Shown: positions 11,596 through 24,316 of the stretch, in pieces | Numbering within the stretch: the first letter of the stretch is position 1 | How the letters are laid out: the number at the start of each line of letters is the position of its first letter | NCBI GenBank assembly: GCA_021234155.1 | Contig: JAJEKV010000074.1 | Span: forward strand, 710,154 to 774,153 | From: Isoetes taiwanensis | Taxonomy: Eukaryota > Streptophyta > Lycopodiopsida > Isoetales > Isoetaceae | Direction of reading: 5' to 3' | Length of the DNA stretch: 64,000 bases | Notes under the pieces: generated by a model | Told to the model about the DNA's origin: nothing | What the model saw: the letters and a program-made list of their open reading frames with translations, nothing else | Databases searched by the model: none | Position numbers and translations under genes: made by a program

Positions 11596-13185
11596 TGTGA
11601 CGTCCCCTACTCATATCTGGGTGCACTCACCGCAGGTATACAAGCGAGTTCATCCCCATACCCGACTCCATGCTAATATAGGGCCCTCCGCGTATCCACC
11701 CAACCTTGAAGAGTTCGGTGGGAAGAATGAAGGGGTCCTTTACCACTGTCTCCCCCTCGGGGGCCTACCTAGGCTCTTGAGCGTAAACATACATGTCATT
11801 AGTACATACATCAACATCATATGACCATCACGAAGGATGGTCCTCCACATATCTGCATAGACAAAGATCGGCACATCACATAGGGAATCCTACCCAAGGC
11901 TCGGACTCAAAGGGATGGCCCGGCGGCTTGGGTCTCCGAGTTCATTGCGGGCAGAATTCATGGCAATGGATTTGGCTACAGCATAAGAACATGGCATAGG
12001 GTTGTCCACTCCATCCGCCCCTCACCCAGGCACTTTGCGGAGTAGGCTGAAAAGTGTCGGGACTTCGTAGCCTTACCCGGATGCATAGCCAAGGGGGCTA
12101 TATCTGGGTTGCATCTCCCCGGTTCGATGGGGCAGGTAGGGATCTCTCCCTCGAGAGATCTACATCTTGCGACTCAAAGGTGACTAGAGGGCCAGCTGCC
12201 GTGATTGACTTGAACTCAATGGAAGGTCATATTCACCACCTCACGGTGTAGAGCCCATGCCTTGCCCACACGCGGTGGCAAGCCATTAGACCTAGTCACA
12301 ATGATCCCCGTAGCACTAACACACCATAGGGATGGTTCAAAGTCAGAACACGAACCTCCTTATAAGCCCGTCGGCCCCTTCACCCCAAACCGGTGTGGCT
12401 CTTGTGCCGAGGCCGCATCTACATTGTGCTAGAGAGGCTAACTAGGAGCATCAACTACTAGGCTTGAGGTCTCTACCCCCTTCCCAATACAAGGAGTTCA
12501 AGAGGAGATACATCATCCATATACATCCGCGGAAGAACTAAAGAACTAGATCTAATCTATATCATAGAGTTAGGTTCTTTAGTTAGAGTCTGATATCTAG
12601 AGATCTAGATAGCTGCTAAAGGCGATTTAATAGGCTAAACCCTCGTCTGATACAATGGAAAAGCGGTTTAGACCATTAAATGGACTACATACCCTGATCC
12701 ATGAGTTGCTCCTCGACGACTGAGTTTAGACCATCCCTCTTTGAGCTTTCGAATCAAGGGAAACTAATGGTGCAATTCTCTTGGGCCCGATCGGGGAGGC
12801 GGTTTTGGCTCACAGGGCAGCCAAAAGCGAGCTCTAGAACCTAGGGACGAAAAATGGCAAGTTAGGGTTTCTCCTACCTAAATAGACAAGGGATTAGGGC
12901 TAGGGTTTCCAATTATCCTTTTAGGCATGTGGGATAATTGGAAATGGGCCCACTGCCTTTAATGGCTAGGTGGCAAAATGTGCCCACATGGAAAGGTGTG
13001 CACCTTAATAAATGTGCACATTGGTAAATGTGCACATTAATACATGCACATACCTAGCAAGTTGCCCCTAGGGGCTACCCACTTGGCTACGTTGGCGTGC
13101 CGTCGGTTGGAGTGGCATATGCGGCGTGGCCCGAGGCGATCACGGTATCGTCACGGGACCGTATCTTGTCTTTGGAAACGTCACA
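11596..13185 (-). repeat. 3' LTR
   Basis: It begins TGTGACGTCCCCTACTC and ends TTTGGAAACGTCACA on the plus strand and aligns end to end with 21,951-23,541. Long stretches are nearly identical (for example AATCTATATCATAGAGTTAG). The differences are clustered, not evenly spread. Confidence 0.9.
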
Positions 13186-13200
13186 TTCTCCCACCTTGAA
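13186..13200 (-). promoter_or_regulatory. Polypurine tract
   Basis: The minus strand reads TTCAAGGTGGGAGAA directly before the 3' LTR start TGTGACG. In known LTR elements this tract primes second-strand synthesis. One pyrimidine interrupts the run. Confidence 0.6.
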
Positions 13201-13281
13201 AATGATCTTTGTCGGCGACATCATTGGGTCTCCACCTTGGAATCTTCCTAACACTGCAATCAACGTGCATACGATATACTA

Positions 13282-13790
13282 CTATTAATAGAATAGAATA
13301 GAATAGTTTTTTAGCGTCCACGAAGACCAATAGGTCATGGGACCCATACAATGGGCTAGTACAATCATTACTACTAGGATTAAAAACCCACGCCCCGAAA
13401 GGTTTTCAAGGGAAAAACGCTGCGGTAATGATGATACTAGACAAGCTTAGATAATGACTCGCGAGGGCTCGGTAATTGCGACGTTTATCTAGAACCTCAA
13501 GTATGTATAATGCCAAGTCATGCACGGATGGTGCGCTGAGAAGTTATTAGGCGTGGAATGGAATGCTAAGGTCGAAAAATGATTCGGGACTATCTCAAAA
13601 GCGGGGCAACTTCGAGGAAAGTATGGCTTTCATCTTCAATAACACATGGCGGCAGGGGCACATAGTCTAAGCTTCTCGCGGCAATTGCGGCGCTCCCATC
13701 TACTGTCTCAATCCGTAGCTTTGTGGGACCCAGTGCGAATTGATGCAATAGCTACAAGCTTGTTCTGGACAATGAAGCAAGCAAATAAGC
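13282..13790 (-). mobile_element. 5'-truncated LINE nested in the LTR retrotransposon
   Basis: On the minus strand the 3' end is (AATAG)n at 13,287-13,306 followed inward by the family signature (TTAGCGTCCACGAAGACC, GGTCATGGGACCCAT, GGATTAAAAACCC, CCCCGAAAGG). Upstream, the minus strand translates to IEDESHTF (13,640-13,617), the same C-terminal motif as in the LINEs at 35.1 and 37.1 kb, and to ASIRTGSHK near 13,715. The copy lost everything upstream and is frameshifted. Confidence 0.75.
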
Positions 13791-13799
13791 TTGACTTAC

Positions 13800-14310
13800 A
13801 CATTTATTAAGATTACCTTAAGGTAATATTTTTAAATTATTATTACGCCATTACATTATCAAATAACTTGTCAATTAAGTAACTTCTATTAAACGGGGTA
13901 CTTATTAGTCCTCGTTATTATAACATTTAGTTTATCACAATTTAACACTTTCATATCTGATTTATTATTTAAGGTACTCTTCATTCCTTGCAACACATTC
14001 CAACAAAATTTGTGTTGCAAGTCCTCACACCTTAAAATCTGCATTAATTTTACAATATCTATAATTACATACTTACTATCTTAATTATTAGAATTACTCT
14101 AAGGTAATGTTTAAAGACATTCTTGTACTATTTCATTACCCAATTAACTTATCACTTCATAACTTAATCTCATGAGGTAATTATTAACCTTACTTAACAC
14201 AACATTTAAGTTTATCAAAAGTTTATCAATTTCATACAAAATTTACACTTCTAAGGTACTCTTCATCCCTTGCAACACATTATGACTAAATTTGTGTTGC
14301 AAGTTTTCAA
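13800..14310. repeat. Degenerate 285-bp tandem repeat with conserved hairpin
   Basis: Two units (about 13,800-14,045 and 14,085-14,310) share CTNAAGGTAAT near their start, AACATTTA in the middle and AAGGTACTCTTCAT followed by a hairpin at the end. The hairpin stem is CTTGCAACACA/TGTGTTGCAAG (13,987-13,997 with 14,011-14,021; 14,269-14,279 with 14,293-14,303). A third AAGGTAATATTTA occurs near 14,970. It lies in the element's untranslated 3' half. Confidence 0.65.
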
Positions 14311-17300
14311 CTTCGACCTCCTTGCCCTCCTCGGGCTCTATTGGCTGCGAGTCGACCCTCGTTATTACTATTTTAATTATTAATAAAATTTTGGTTATAT
14401 GGTGACCACCCCACCTATCTACATGGATGCATGGCTAATCTCCGGCGTGGGAAGAGGGTGAATCTTCCATTATGGCCGTGGAGGCGGCCTATATATGCCT
14501 ATATGCAGCTCATGCCTACACCCTAGTTGCCCGTGGAGGATAGGTCCTTCAGGTATATGGTGAAGGCGATTCCTCCTATCCAAAGCATATATGGGGCTAG
14601 AGGTGCTTTTCCTATCAATGCATTCTGAATGACCTCCTTTCTCTCAAGGTGGTCTGCTTGGTGGAGCAGTAGACTTCCTAATCTACCTTCCACTCATCCA
14701 AGCGGAAACGCGGTCATGCCTACATTGACATTACACCACGCCCTAGAGATCACCGTAGTAATCTCATCATCGGTAACAACGCATGCAACCCATACCAACA
14801 CAGGTTGCATGTGTAGATTAATCTTAACTACACATGAAACTAATCTAAACACAAATCGACATGCCTGAGCCGATTTTTGCTGGCTCCTTTAACACATGTG
14901 ATCCCCATGACCTTCAAGGTCCCAAACGGGCTTCAGATAATCTATTATTATTATTATTATTATAATTACCCCAAGGTAATATTTATGAATTAACATTATC
15001 ATAGTGTCGGATACATTACTTCCGATAGTACAATTATATTTACTCTAAGCTTTGCAATATTTAACGACTTTTAGATCGCGATTATTTGAACAATAACCCT
15101 GATTTTAGACCTATTGTTACATAGACAAGGTTTTAATTATCATACACAAGAATTAGATGTGCTTATTCTCTTCCTTGGGTTCTGCATTACCCTTGGAAGT
15201 ATATCCCTAAGATGCACTTAAGTATATTTGAATTCTATTCTCTATCTATTTTTATAAGGACCCCAAGGTCATATGGCTATCCTTGGAAGGAATTGCATCC
15301 TTGCGAAGGATTAATTAACATGCTACCTCACATTATCGTTGTTATTTAACTTATTTCCATTATGATACATATCGTCACGGTAATTCCATGCAATTATTAG
15401 GATCTATATTTAACTTATTTATAAGACACATTAAAGCTTATAATGCATCGCGTCGCATACCTAGGCTAGAATGCATCCACCCATTGAGCCGGGCACGTCG
15501 AGTAATTTGGAGATGACTTGGTGGTTGCATTGCTCCCATAGTTTTTGCTCCACTTCATTGGTGTAGATAGCTCTTTGCGTCGGTCCTCGCGTTGAAGACC
15601 TCTGAGCTATCTATCTATCTATCTTGCGCTCTATTCGCCCGGCCATTGCCGGAGTGAACTCTATTCTACGGGTCAATCAATTCGATGCAAGTACGTTCAA
15701 TCATAAGATTGAGCCCTCCCACTTTCTTCAAAAAGAAAATGGTCCTGCACCCCTTCAATGACGTTGTACACAACATCATATCTATTCTCTCCCCTTAAGA
15801 GGTTATATGCTTCTTACTTAGCACATTAATTTACTAGCCTTAGCTAACATATATAACCATCTAAGATGGATACACATATTATGTTATCATTTATTTCAAT
15901 ATAGTTATGGGTTACCTACTTAGTTAGAACAATTCTAAACCATAAGGTTTTGTCATCATGACAATTCCTTTTGTCTCAAAAGACTATTTGATTACTATAA
16001 TTCTTATTTTAGATGTATCTTTGCATGTACTATTCTTTTATATTCTAGAGATTCCCCCTTTCTTAGTTATTTAGCTCTTGGAATATTCCCACCAATCGAA
16101 TTGATGTCATCGTAACAAGTTGGCCGGACTTGTTAGATTACTTCTTTTCTTTCGGTTGGATTATTCTTTGGAGGTACTAGATTTATACATGGTCAACAAT
16201 TATCCTAGTAATGATTCCTTCTTAGCGAGGAGATCAATCTCACCAAGTGGTTTCAATACGTTGGATGTCTGTTAACAATCGTGTATAATTATAGTTACTC
16301 CTACGCATTTCCTTCCCAATCCTTGGCGCTTGGCTCAATATTGGGGCAATCCTTTTTGCGAATATCCGGAAATGCCTTCTAATCCTAATATGGATGTTAC
16401 CGTCCATACATTTAACCTACTAGGCTCCATGGCCTTAGATCCTTGAGCTTGCTAAAAGCTCATCCACTCGTTGCCTGCTTGAAGTAGCAAGGTAGCGTTC
16501 TTCCAGTCGCTTCGATACTTGGTCTCCTTGGCGGTGGCTCCTCCTTGCTGTAGAGGTTGACTTTGTTAGTTTAGAAGCCTCTCATTCTTTGGTGGCTTTG
16601 ATGGCGTAGTTGATCACTTGAATCTTCCATGCCGCTCTTCAAAAGCCTGAAGATGGCGCCGTTGAAAAAGATCTTTCATCTTGAACTTTTTGTCTTGGCA
16701 GCTAAAGGACGACTCTGTATCCGATATTGTTTCTTCGACTCCATCGATGTCTCATACGTCGAGTCCTGTTGTCGTTATCGTGTTGCCCGAAGAGTGTTGA
16801 GGATGTTGATTGCTTCACCCACGCAACTTGCATGACATCTCTTCCTTTGATCCATTGCGCTATGGGAGGGAAGGAATAGCAAGGGAACTATACATGCAAA
16901 ACATATAGCTTACATAGTTACAATTACTACTAGAGCTATTAGGTCTCCCTTGTGCCTCCCTTCAAGTTGCACACCTACTCCTTGGCAATGTCATCAGTGT
17001 TCCTCCCGGCGCAATGGTGTTGATGATCTATATCCTTCTATTTGTACGTCAGCTCATACTCCGGGGTAACTTGTTGATATGCTTGGGCCCTCCGATGTTT
17101 GTCGGCTATGGCACAACACGCTTTGCATCACATTCCAACTAAAGGTGTGCTTGTCGTTGATGCTTGACATTTCAGTCTGCTTCACGATCTGTTCGGGGGT
17201 AAATTGTTCTTCCTTCATGATACTTGGAGCTATTTGGAGGCGTCTCTTGAGGTCGTGTGATTCCTTTGGCTATACTCCTCGAGTTGTTCTCTTCTGCAGT

Positions 17301-19291
17301 TGTTCTTTGAATGCGTCCATCCTTGGGTTCACCAAGTTGCATGCAAGTCCGTGTGCAAGTCATCGGCTCGGCCGCCTCGCCTAGTTGCTTCTCCATCGAG
17401 CTTCCAAACTTCCTTGTTTGATCCCTCGATCACATGGCTTGGGCGTTATCACATTCCACAGTGGCTATCTTTGTCTTCTTGTCTTGAGGTACCTTCCGGT
17501 GGCTTTGATTGTGCTTTCGTCGGTTTGATCCTCCCATTTGCCTCTAGGGGGCTCGTGGAAGAAGTCGGTTGCTAGCACTTCTCCAGCTTCGGTTCGACTT
17601 TTGTCTCTCTATGCATGTCGGCCTCTCGGCAAGTAAGGCTTCATGGCTCTTCTCCCGTTGGCGATGTTGTGGGATGATGGATCCTTATCTCTCTGCGGCT
17701 TGACCCTTTGCGTTGAAGAAGTATCGCCTTAGATATACTCTTGTCGTTGAATAGCACGGCTATTATCTTGAACTCTCTTTTTGCGAAGGTGCTTGATTGC
17801 TATCCTTGTGGATTAAAAGGCGTCGAATGCTTCTACCTTGGCGTTTGGCGTGCCACATGTCGGAGAGATATGGTTGATATTCTTCTCTTCTAATTACTGG
17901 TAGGAGTACTGTGAAGCCATCACCTAGTTGTTGGGGGCATATCTCCTCGTCAGCGGTGCCTTTAAGTAAGTGCATCTCCATCTAATACACGTGTCATAGC
18001 ACATCCCCTATATTACCACAAGTTGGAATTATGGTCGTCGAGATGTTGCCTTCTTAGTTGGCTCGTTGATGTCGGGTGTTCCTCCTTCCATTGTTGAGGC
18101 CACTCATGTCATAAGTTAGTCAAGTCTTTGCCACTTTGCTACTAGAGGTAGTGTTATGCATACGACGATGTCTGTGCGATCGATGATGCTCTTGACATGA
18201 CCCGGTTTGTCTCTTGTTCGACATTGGGTGGACGAGCGGTCTTCTACTTGAGGGCGGTTCGAAGTGTTTGGAGTCGAAGGTTTGCTTGGGCTGCAGGCGT
18301 TTCTCCCTCGTACTTGCTCTTCCATTTTGATCTTGGGCTATGGTTGTGCTTCCTTGTTTCCTCCTTTGGTAGTCGAAGTGAAGGAGCTTCCTGATCTAAA
18401 AGCGCTAAATCGTAAAACATGACTCTAAACCCATGTTTCTCCACTATATATGTGGACATCCTAGATATACAATAGACATATAATGCATTTACATTGGGAT
18501 TTTAATTCATCCACTTTTTGCAAAACAACTTCTGAAGATCTACCTAATTATTTATACTCCTCTAGGTTTTCCCTTCCTCCTATCGCATTTGATTCTTGGG
18601 TTTCTTTGCATCTTCTTCGTTCGGGTTGACTCAGGGATTTCTTGAGATCTTTGCTACTATTGTTGAGCTTCATGTTCGATCCGGAGCTGATCACCTCAAG
18701 TTGCGAAGAGTGTTCATCGATGTGATCCTTGAAAAAGATGCTCCTCCTTATTGTGTATATTCGTCGCGAGGAATCGCGGTAACCGCCACGTCCCTACATG
18801 CGGTGTCGTTGCAAGATTGCTGATTTGCGGTGCCATTGATCGAGCTTGAGTAGGGTCACCCTGGCTGCATTCTGGTCGGGCATTCTTGAATGTCTTGAAG
18901 CTCTGAGATCGTGATTTGGTGGCGGGCATTGTCATTCCCCATGAGTTGAATTTCACGAGTCGACTCTGTTGCTTGGGCTTTGCTTTATTAAAGTGGCTCT
19001 CACATTGCTTGGAAGTGTGGTCATCTCCATTGCCCCTACCATGGCTCCTTCGGTGCCTTTTGCGTGATTTGTACCTGGCGGCTAGGTCGTCTCCTCCGTC
19101 CTTTGGGTCCTAACCATTCGAGTCTACGCACTCCTTGGCTGGCGTGGTAAAAGCCGTCCTTCCTTTGGTTTCTAGGTGTTCACGGGTCCGAATTCTGTTT
19201 GAGCCAGAATATTCTCCTCCTTGGTCTTGCCCCTAGTGTTGAGTCTGAGGGGCTTCGAGTCGAAATGTTCCTTGATATCGTCTCCTCCCTC
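14311..19291. other. Retrotransposon interior without recognised genes
   Basis: From 14.3 to 16.4 kb the sequence is AT-rich and looks non-coding, with a (TATC)n run near 15,610. From 16.4 to 19.3 kb base composition suggests former minus-strand coding sequence, but open frames are short (at most about 75 residues) and no Pol motif was recognised. Confidence 0.4.
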
Positions 19292-19732
19292 TCATGGTCT
19301 CCTACCTTTTTGGAACCGATGAAAGTTCTCCCCGCTGGTGCAAGGGGCTGGAGGCTCATCTTGGTCAGCCTTAGGTGCTTTGTGGTTGCCTAGCTTGGTT
19401 ACTCCTTTTGTTGACGTTGCGCTTGAGCTGCTGGGCTGCAAGGTCGTGGTGATCTTCCCTCCGGTTTCTATACGCTCCTGTGTCGCCATGAGTTGTCTCC
19501 TCGACGGAAGATTATGCCCTCTGGCCCTAGCTCGTGATGCTAACGCGACATCGATGTCTAACGTCTTCCTGCACCTATATTTTGCTGCCTTGCATTCCTC
19601 CATTTGAAACTCATGTGCGTTGAGTCGGTGAAGGCGTCGAGATCCTCTTTCTGATGTGACCTCGTCGTGATAGCCGGGAGGTTGACAGCTAGAAAATTCT
19701 TGATGCCGTTGGTTACCAAATATTCTTCCCAT
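19292..19732 (-). CDS. Gag-like ORF fragment of the LTR retrotransposon
   Basis: This is the longest minus-strand frame in the element's interior, 146 residues, hydrophilic and Arg/Lys-rich with predicted helical heptads in its middle (EECKAAKYRCRKTLDIDVAL). Its position, about 2.2 kb inside the 5' LTR, suits gag. No CCHC zinc knuckle is visible and no homologous protein is recognised, so the Gag call rests on position and composition. Short frames on the same strand near 17.2 and 18.2-18.4 kb may be other pieces of the same gene. Confidence 0.3.
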   Translation of the reverse strand: MGRIFGNQRHQEFSSCQPPGYHDEVTSERGSRRLHRLNAHEFQMEECKAAKYRCRKTLDIDVALASRARARGHNLPSRRQLMATQERIETGGKITTTLQPSSSSATSTKGVTKLGNHKAPKADQDEPPAPCTSGENFHRFQKGRRP

Positions 19733-21937
19733 TTGATGAAGATTGATGATAGGCCGGTGGTGTCCCGTTCTACTTGTTTGTCAGTTGAGGTGTTTGTCGT
19801 TGTGCTTCTCTCTCTTGGGTCCGCCTTTCGGTCTCCTCTCCTTATCTATCGTACATCGGTTGGGACCTTGATGTCTTCAAGAAGTTAGCCTCTAGCTCTT
19901 ACGTGGCTCGCCCCCGTGCTTGAAAAGCAACGGCCAGATTTCCTAGAGTCTAAGGTCTACTTGAAGGGCTCTCCTACAACATTCTGGCTCTATAAGCAAG
20001 CAAGGTGGCTCGGCGGCATTCTTGGAGACATATCTATAATCTACAAGTCTATGGATATTAGGGGCGTGTGGTATGGCATGACATGAGGATTGTTTTGCAA
20101 GACCTCCATGATGTTTGAGGCATACTCTAAGGTCCTAGCAAAGTTGGTTTAGGGGAGTCCAATCTCTACACATGGAAGCGGCTTGGGCAGCTCTAGACTC
20201 TAGCTCCTTTCTAGGTACCACGGCAATAGGGAATGTTAATGTGGCGGCTATATAAGTCAAACTCTATTAGAAGGACACAGAATTAGGTCAAGGTTTATGC
20301 CTTCGGCATGAGCGAGAGGTGATGTCTGTTAGTTGGACTTGGGTTGCTATCTTTGAGGTCTAGATGACTATAACAAAGGGGTGTTCTTGGGCACTTCTAT
20401 CTAGGAGTAAGGTATCAACTTGAGCGAGAGCAATACTACGAGCTACTAATGGGGTAGGCTTCTATCTACAAACAAACTACGGTTTGGAAAAAACAATTCA
20501 AGGGTTTGGGCAATTTTGGTCAATTTGGGCTAGGGTTTGACATTTCTAGCCTAATTTGAGGTCATAAATGGATTCTAGGCTATCTAATGGTCCTATTGCA
20601 ACAATTTTCAGGCGATTTGGAGCTCAGAGCTCAAGTTATGGAGGTTCAAAGTTTGGAGGTCTCCCGAGGTTGCGCCCGCTCAAAAACTAAAGTTTAGTTC
20701 TTTGACCAAAGCGAAAGTGTGAATATTAACTGTAAATTGGGTTAAACGTGTCCAATTTGGGTGATCTAAGGGTCAAATCATGCTAGTCTCATCGAAGTTA
20801 GGCGAGAATGGACCCCTTACTTGGTCAATTTGGAGGTGTTTTGGTCTAGTTTATGCGAGGTCTCACAAACTTAGCCTCGCTTCAAAACTAACTTTTGTTT
20901 TTCTGCGGTACGGTATGTGAGACATCACACTTTTTGGTCCGAGTATCCTATTTTACTAAAATAAAACTACTACTTGCTAACTTCGTCCTAATTAAGCAAG
21001 ATTTGACACATAAACTACTCAAAATTATCATGTATTAACAAAATTATTGATTATTTACAACATATCTCTACGGGGATCTCCCTTAATTAAACTAGCTAAT
21101 TACATGCCTTCCCTCATGAGGTTTACTAAGCATGAACAATCTGCGGTGTTGAGTCTTCAAAATGTTGGACCAGCTTCTGCTCTGCTTTTTTTTGAGCCTT
21201 GGCCTCCCGCTCTCGTTCGTCTCTCCTCCTCTTCTTGTTTCCTTGGCCTCCTTGGCCTCACAGGGCATTTTCGCCTTGTCGAGAAAAGTCGGCGATTACG
21301 TTTTGGTGCGCATCATGTCGACGGAGTCCCCGTGTCCCTATCGAGATCTTTGTCTCTATCTAGCTTAAGGGCCTTGGTTCTAAATCTAAGGCTTAGCCAT
21401 TAATATTATCTAACATTATTAAAGCTTAAATTTAATTAAGAATTATAATTCAAACGCAAACGATGCCCGCCCTCAGTGGTTGGCACGGGGGTTCAACCAC
21501 CATGGGTGGGAGGTTCAATTCTGCCTACCATGGAATCCTTTTAAGATGAGGTTCAAGGAGATTGAAAAACTAGACTAGTCTAGCTAGATCCTAGGCTAAG
21601 ATTCGAATTACCAAGTTACTTTTTTTTAAATTTTATAACTTTTCAAGCTGTGTTCATCAATGTCTCACAGCTTGCGCCTCGTCGCAAAACTAAAGTTTAG
21701 TTATTGAACCAGGTAAGTGAGAGACCACCTTACTGGCTCATTCTTTTTTAGTTTTATTAAGTTCCAATTCACCTAAGCATGCTAATATTAAATTCCAATC
21801 CACTTAACTGTTACTAGCTTAGCATAAACTACAAAAATGAGAAAAAAAAATTCCCACTTTCCGAGGTTCGAGGATCCTATCAAGTTAGTACTACTGGGAG
21901 CATGGCCAGTGCTTTGCTCTTGGTCTCCAAGAACATT
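19733..21937. other. Retrotransposon leader region
   Basis: Sequence between the Gag-like frame and the primer site. A palindromic AAAACTAAAGTTTAGTT occurs twice about 1 kb apart (20,683 and 21,686). No long frame is recognised as real. Confidence 0.4.
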
Positions 21938-21949
21938 GCTCTGATACCA
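21938..21949 (-). promoter_or_regulatory. Primer binding site (initiator tRNA-Met)
   Basis: The plus strand reads GCTCTGATACCA, one base inside the right LTR. Its complement TGGTATCAGAGC is complementary to the 3' end of plant initiator tRNA-Met, the usual primer of plant LTR retrotransposons. This fixes the element's orientation. Confidence 0.9.
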
Positions 21950-21950
21950 C

Positions 21951-23541
21951 TGTGACGTCCCCTACTCATATACGGTGCACTCACCGTATACAAACAGGAG
22001 TTCATCCCCCATACCAGCTCCATGCTAATATAGGGCCCTCCACGTATCACTTTGCAACCTTGAAGAGTTCCAAAGGGAAGAATGAAGGGGTCCTTTACCC
22101 CATCTCCCTCGGGGCCTACCTAGTCTGCGAGGCGTAAACATACATGTCGATGTGTACATACATCAACATCATATGACCATCACGAAGGATGGTCCTCCAC
22201 ATATCTGCATAGACAAAGATCAGCACATCACATAGGGAATCCTACCCAAGGCTCAGACTCAAAGGGATGACTGACGGCTTGGGTCTCCAGAGTTCATTGC
22301 AGACAGAATTCATGGCAATGGATTTGGCTGGCATAAGAACATGGCATAGGGTTGTCCACTCCATCCGCCCCTCCTGTGCACACTTTGGCGAGTAAAGTGA
22401 AAAGTGTCCTGACACCTTGATCAGCCAGGATGGATGCATAGCCAAGGGGGCTATATCCTGGGTTGCATCTCCCCAGTTCCGATGGGGCAGGTAGGGATCT
22501 CTCCCTCCAGAGATCTACATGCTGACTCAAGGTGACTAGAGGGCCACTGCCCGTATTTGACTTGAACTCAATGGAAGGTCATATTCACCACCTCACGAGT
22601 GTCGAGCCCATGCCTTGCCCACACGCAGTGGCAAGCCATTAGACCTAGTCACAATGATCCCCGGTAGCACTAACACACCATAGGGATCGTTCAAGAGTCA
22701 GAACACGAACCTCCTTATAAGCCAGTCTGGCCCCTTCACCCACAACCAGGTGTGGCTCTTGTGCACAGGCCGCATCTACAGTGTGCTAGAGAGGCTAACT
22801 AGGAGCATCAACTACTAGGCTTGAGGTCTCTACCCCCCTTCCCAATACAAGGAGTTCACAGAGATACATCATCCATATACATCACAGAAGAACTAAAGAA
22901 CTAGATCTAATCTATATCATAGAGTTAGGTTCTTTAGTTAGAGTCTGGTATCTAGAGATCTAGATAGCTGCTAAAGGCGATTTAATAGGCTAAACCTACT
23001 GATACAATGACTGGAAAACGGTTTAGACCATTAAATCGACTACATACCTGATCCATGAGTTGCTCCTCCTGACCTGAGTTCGACCATCCTACTGAACTGC
23101 TCGAATCAAGGGAAACTAATGGTGCAATTCTCTTGGGCAGAGTCTGGGAGGCGGTTTTGGCTCCTGGGGCAGCCAAAACAGAGCTCTAGAACCCTAGGGA
23201 CGAAAAATGGCAAGTTAGGGTTTCTCCTACCTAAATAGACAAGGGGTTAGGGCTAGGGTTTCCAATTATCCTTTTAGGCATGTGGGATAATTGGAAATGG
23301 GCCCACTTGCCTTTAATGGCTAGGTGGCAAAATGTGCCCACATGGAAAGGTGTGCACCTTAATAAATGTGCACATTGGTAAATGTGCACATTAATACATG
23401 CACATACCTAGCAAGTTGCCCCCTAGGGGCTACCCACTTGCTACACGCTATGCATATCGCCGGGCTTGGAGTGGCGTGTAATGCGATGTGACAAGATGCG
23501 ATATCGCCCCGGGACCAGCATCATGTCTTTGGAACGTCACA
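21951..23541 (-). repeat. 5' LTR
   Basis: It starts TGTGACGTCCCCTACTC and ends TTTGGAACGTCACA on the plus strand and pairs with 11,596-13,185. It is the transcribed LTR because the primer site adjoins it. A T-run of about 22 lies just outside at 23,562-23,583. Confidence 0.9.
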
Positions 23542-24316
23542 TTGACATATTCTCTTTGGTTCTTTTTTTTTTTTTTTTTTTTTGGTTATGATGCATTTGT
23601 GTTTGACACTCTATTGCATTTTTTACTACAGGCATGATCTATGGACATCATCCTTGTCATTGATGTTTTTTACATTATTATTGCAACCTTGTCCAGATTT
23701 TTCATTTCTTGGATCCTTTGTTCTCGATAGCCACACTTTGTCATATCGTCAACCTCAAGAATTCCGCTCTGATACTCTCGCCCTTCATCTCCCCTATATC
23801 ATTGACCATAACCTGACCTCACCTTGCACCCTATGGTTATTTCTTGTTGCATTTGTTCCCATGCCCAGCATTCATCCTTTCTCATATTTTGCCTAAGCTT
23901 AAATTATGTTACATTGTTGCCCTTCTTTCTGCGCATTTGCTCTACAATCTGTCATTATATTGGTGCCTGTCATTCATTCTGTAACATTTATGCTAGAAAA
24001 GTTCCCTTTTTCGTATCCTTCGTCATTACCTTACCTTCTCCTCAGACCCTGATTCCGACCCTATCATCTTATCTTCACCTTACACCCACTCGGTACGCAC
24101 TCTGCTCGTCGCAGCAGTGCCTCAGTAGGAGCGGCCCAAGGAGTTTCGCATGATGGTGCTCCTGCTTAATGCGGACGACAGTCGTCGTCTTCTCACTCTT
24201 GCTATGTCATTTGGAATCTAACTCAATATCTTGATATTTCTCGTCAGCGTGGCTTATATAGAGGAAGTTCTCTGGTTGTCGGCCGTTTTTTGTGTTCTTT
24301 GCGAGTCCCTTACCAG
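23542..24316. other. Right flank of the LTR retrotransposon
   Basis: T-rich sequence beginning with a long oligo-T run. No gene recognised. The segment 24,282-24,316 repeats at 25,393-25,431 (TTTTTGTGTTCT then GAGTCCCTTACCAGAAT). Confidence 0.35.

Larger units (their letters stand above)
11596..23541 (-). mobile_element. Complete LTR retrotransposon, apparently non-autonomous, 11.9 kb
   Basis: Two direct repeats of about 1.59 kb, each framed by TGTGACGT...ACGTCACA-type ends, flank 8.76 kb. Next to the right repeat the minus strand reads TGGTATCAGAGC, the plant initiator tRNA-Met primer site. Next to the left repeat it reads a purine-rich AAGGTGGGAGAA. The element therefore lies on the minus strand with its 5' LTR at right. 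The 5-bp flanks, TTGGA and TTGAC, agree at three of five positions only. I could not recognise protease, reverse transcriptase, RNase H or integrase motifs in the interior. Only a Gag-like frame is seen, so it looks like a TR-GAG or LARD type element. A LINE is nested beside its 3' LTR. Confidence 0.85.

Noticed and set aside
11591-23546. A 5-bp target duplication of the LTR retrotransposon
   Set aside because: TTGGA and TTGAC agree at only three positions; reported as imperfect.
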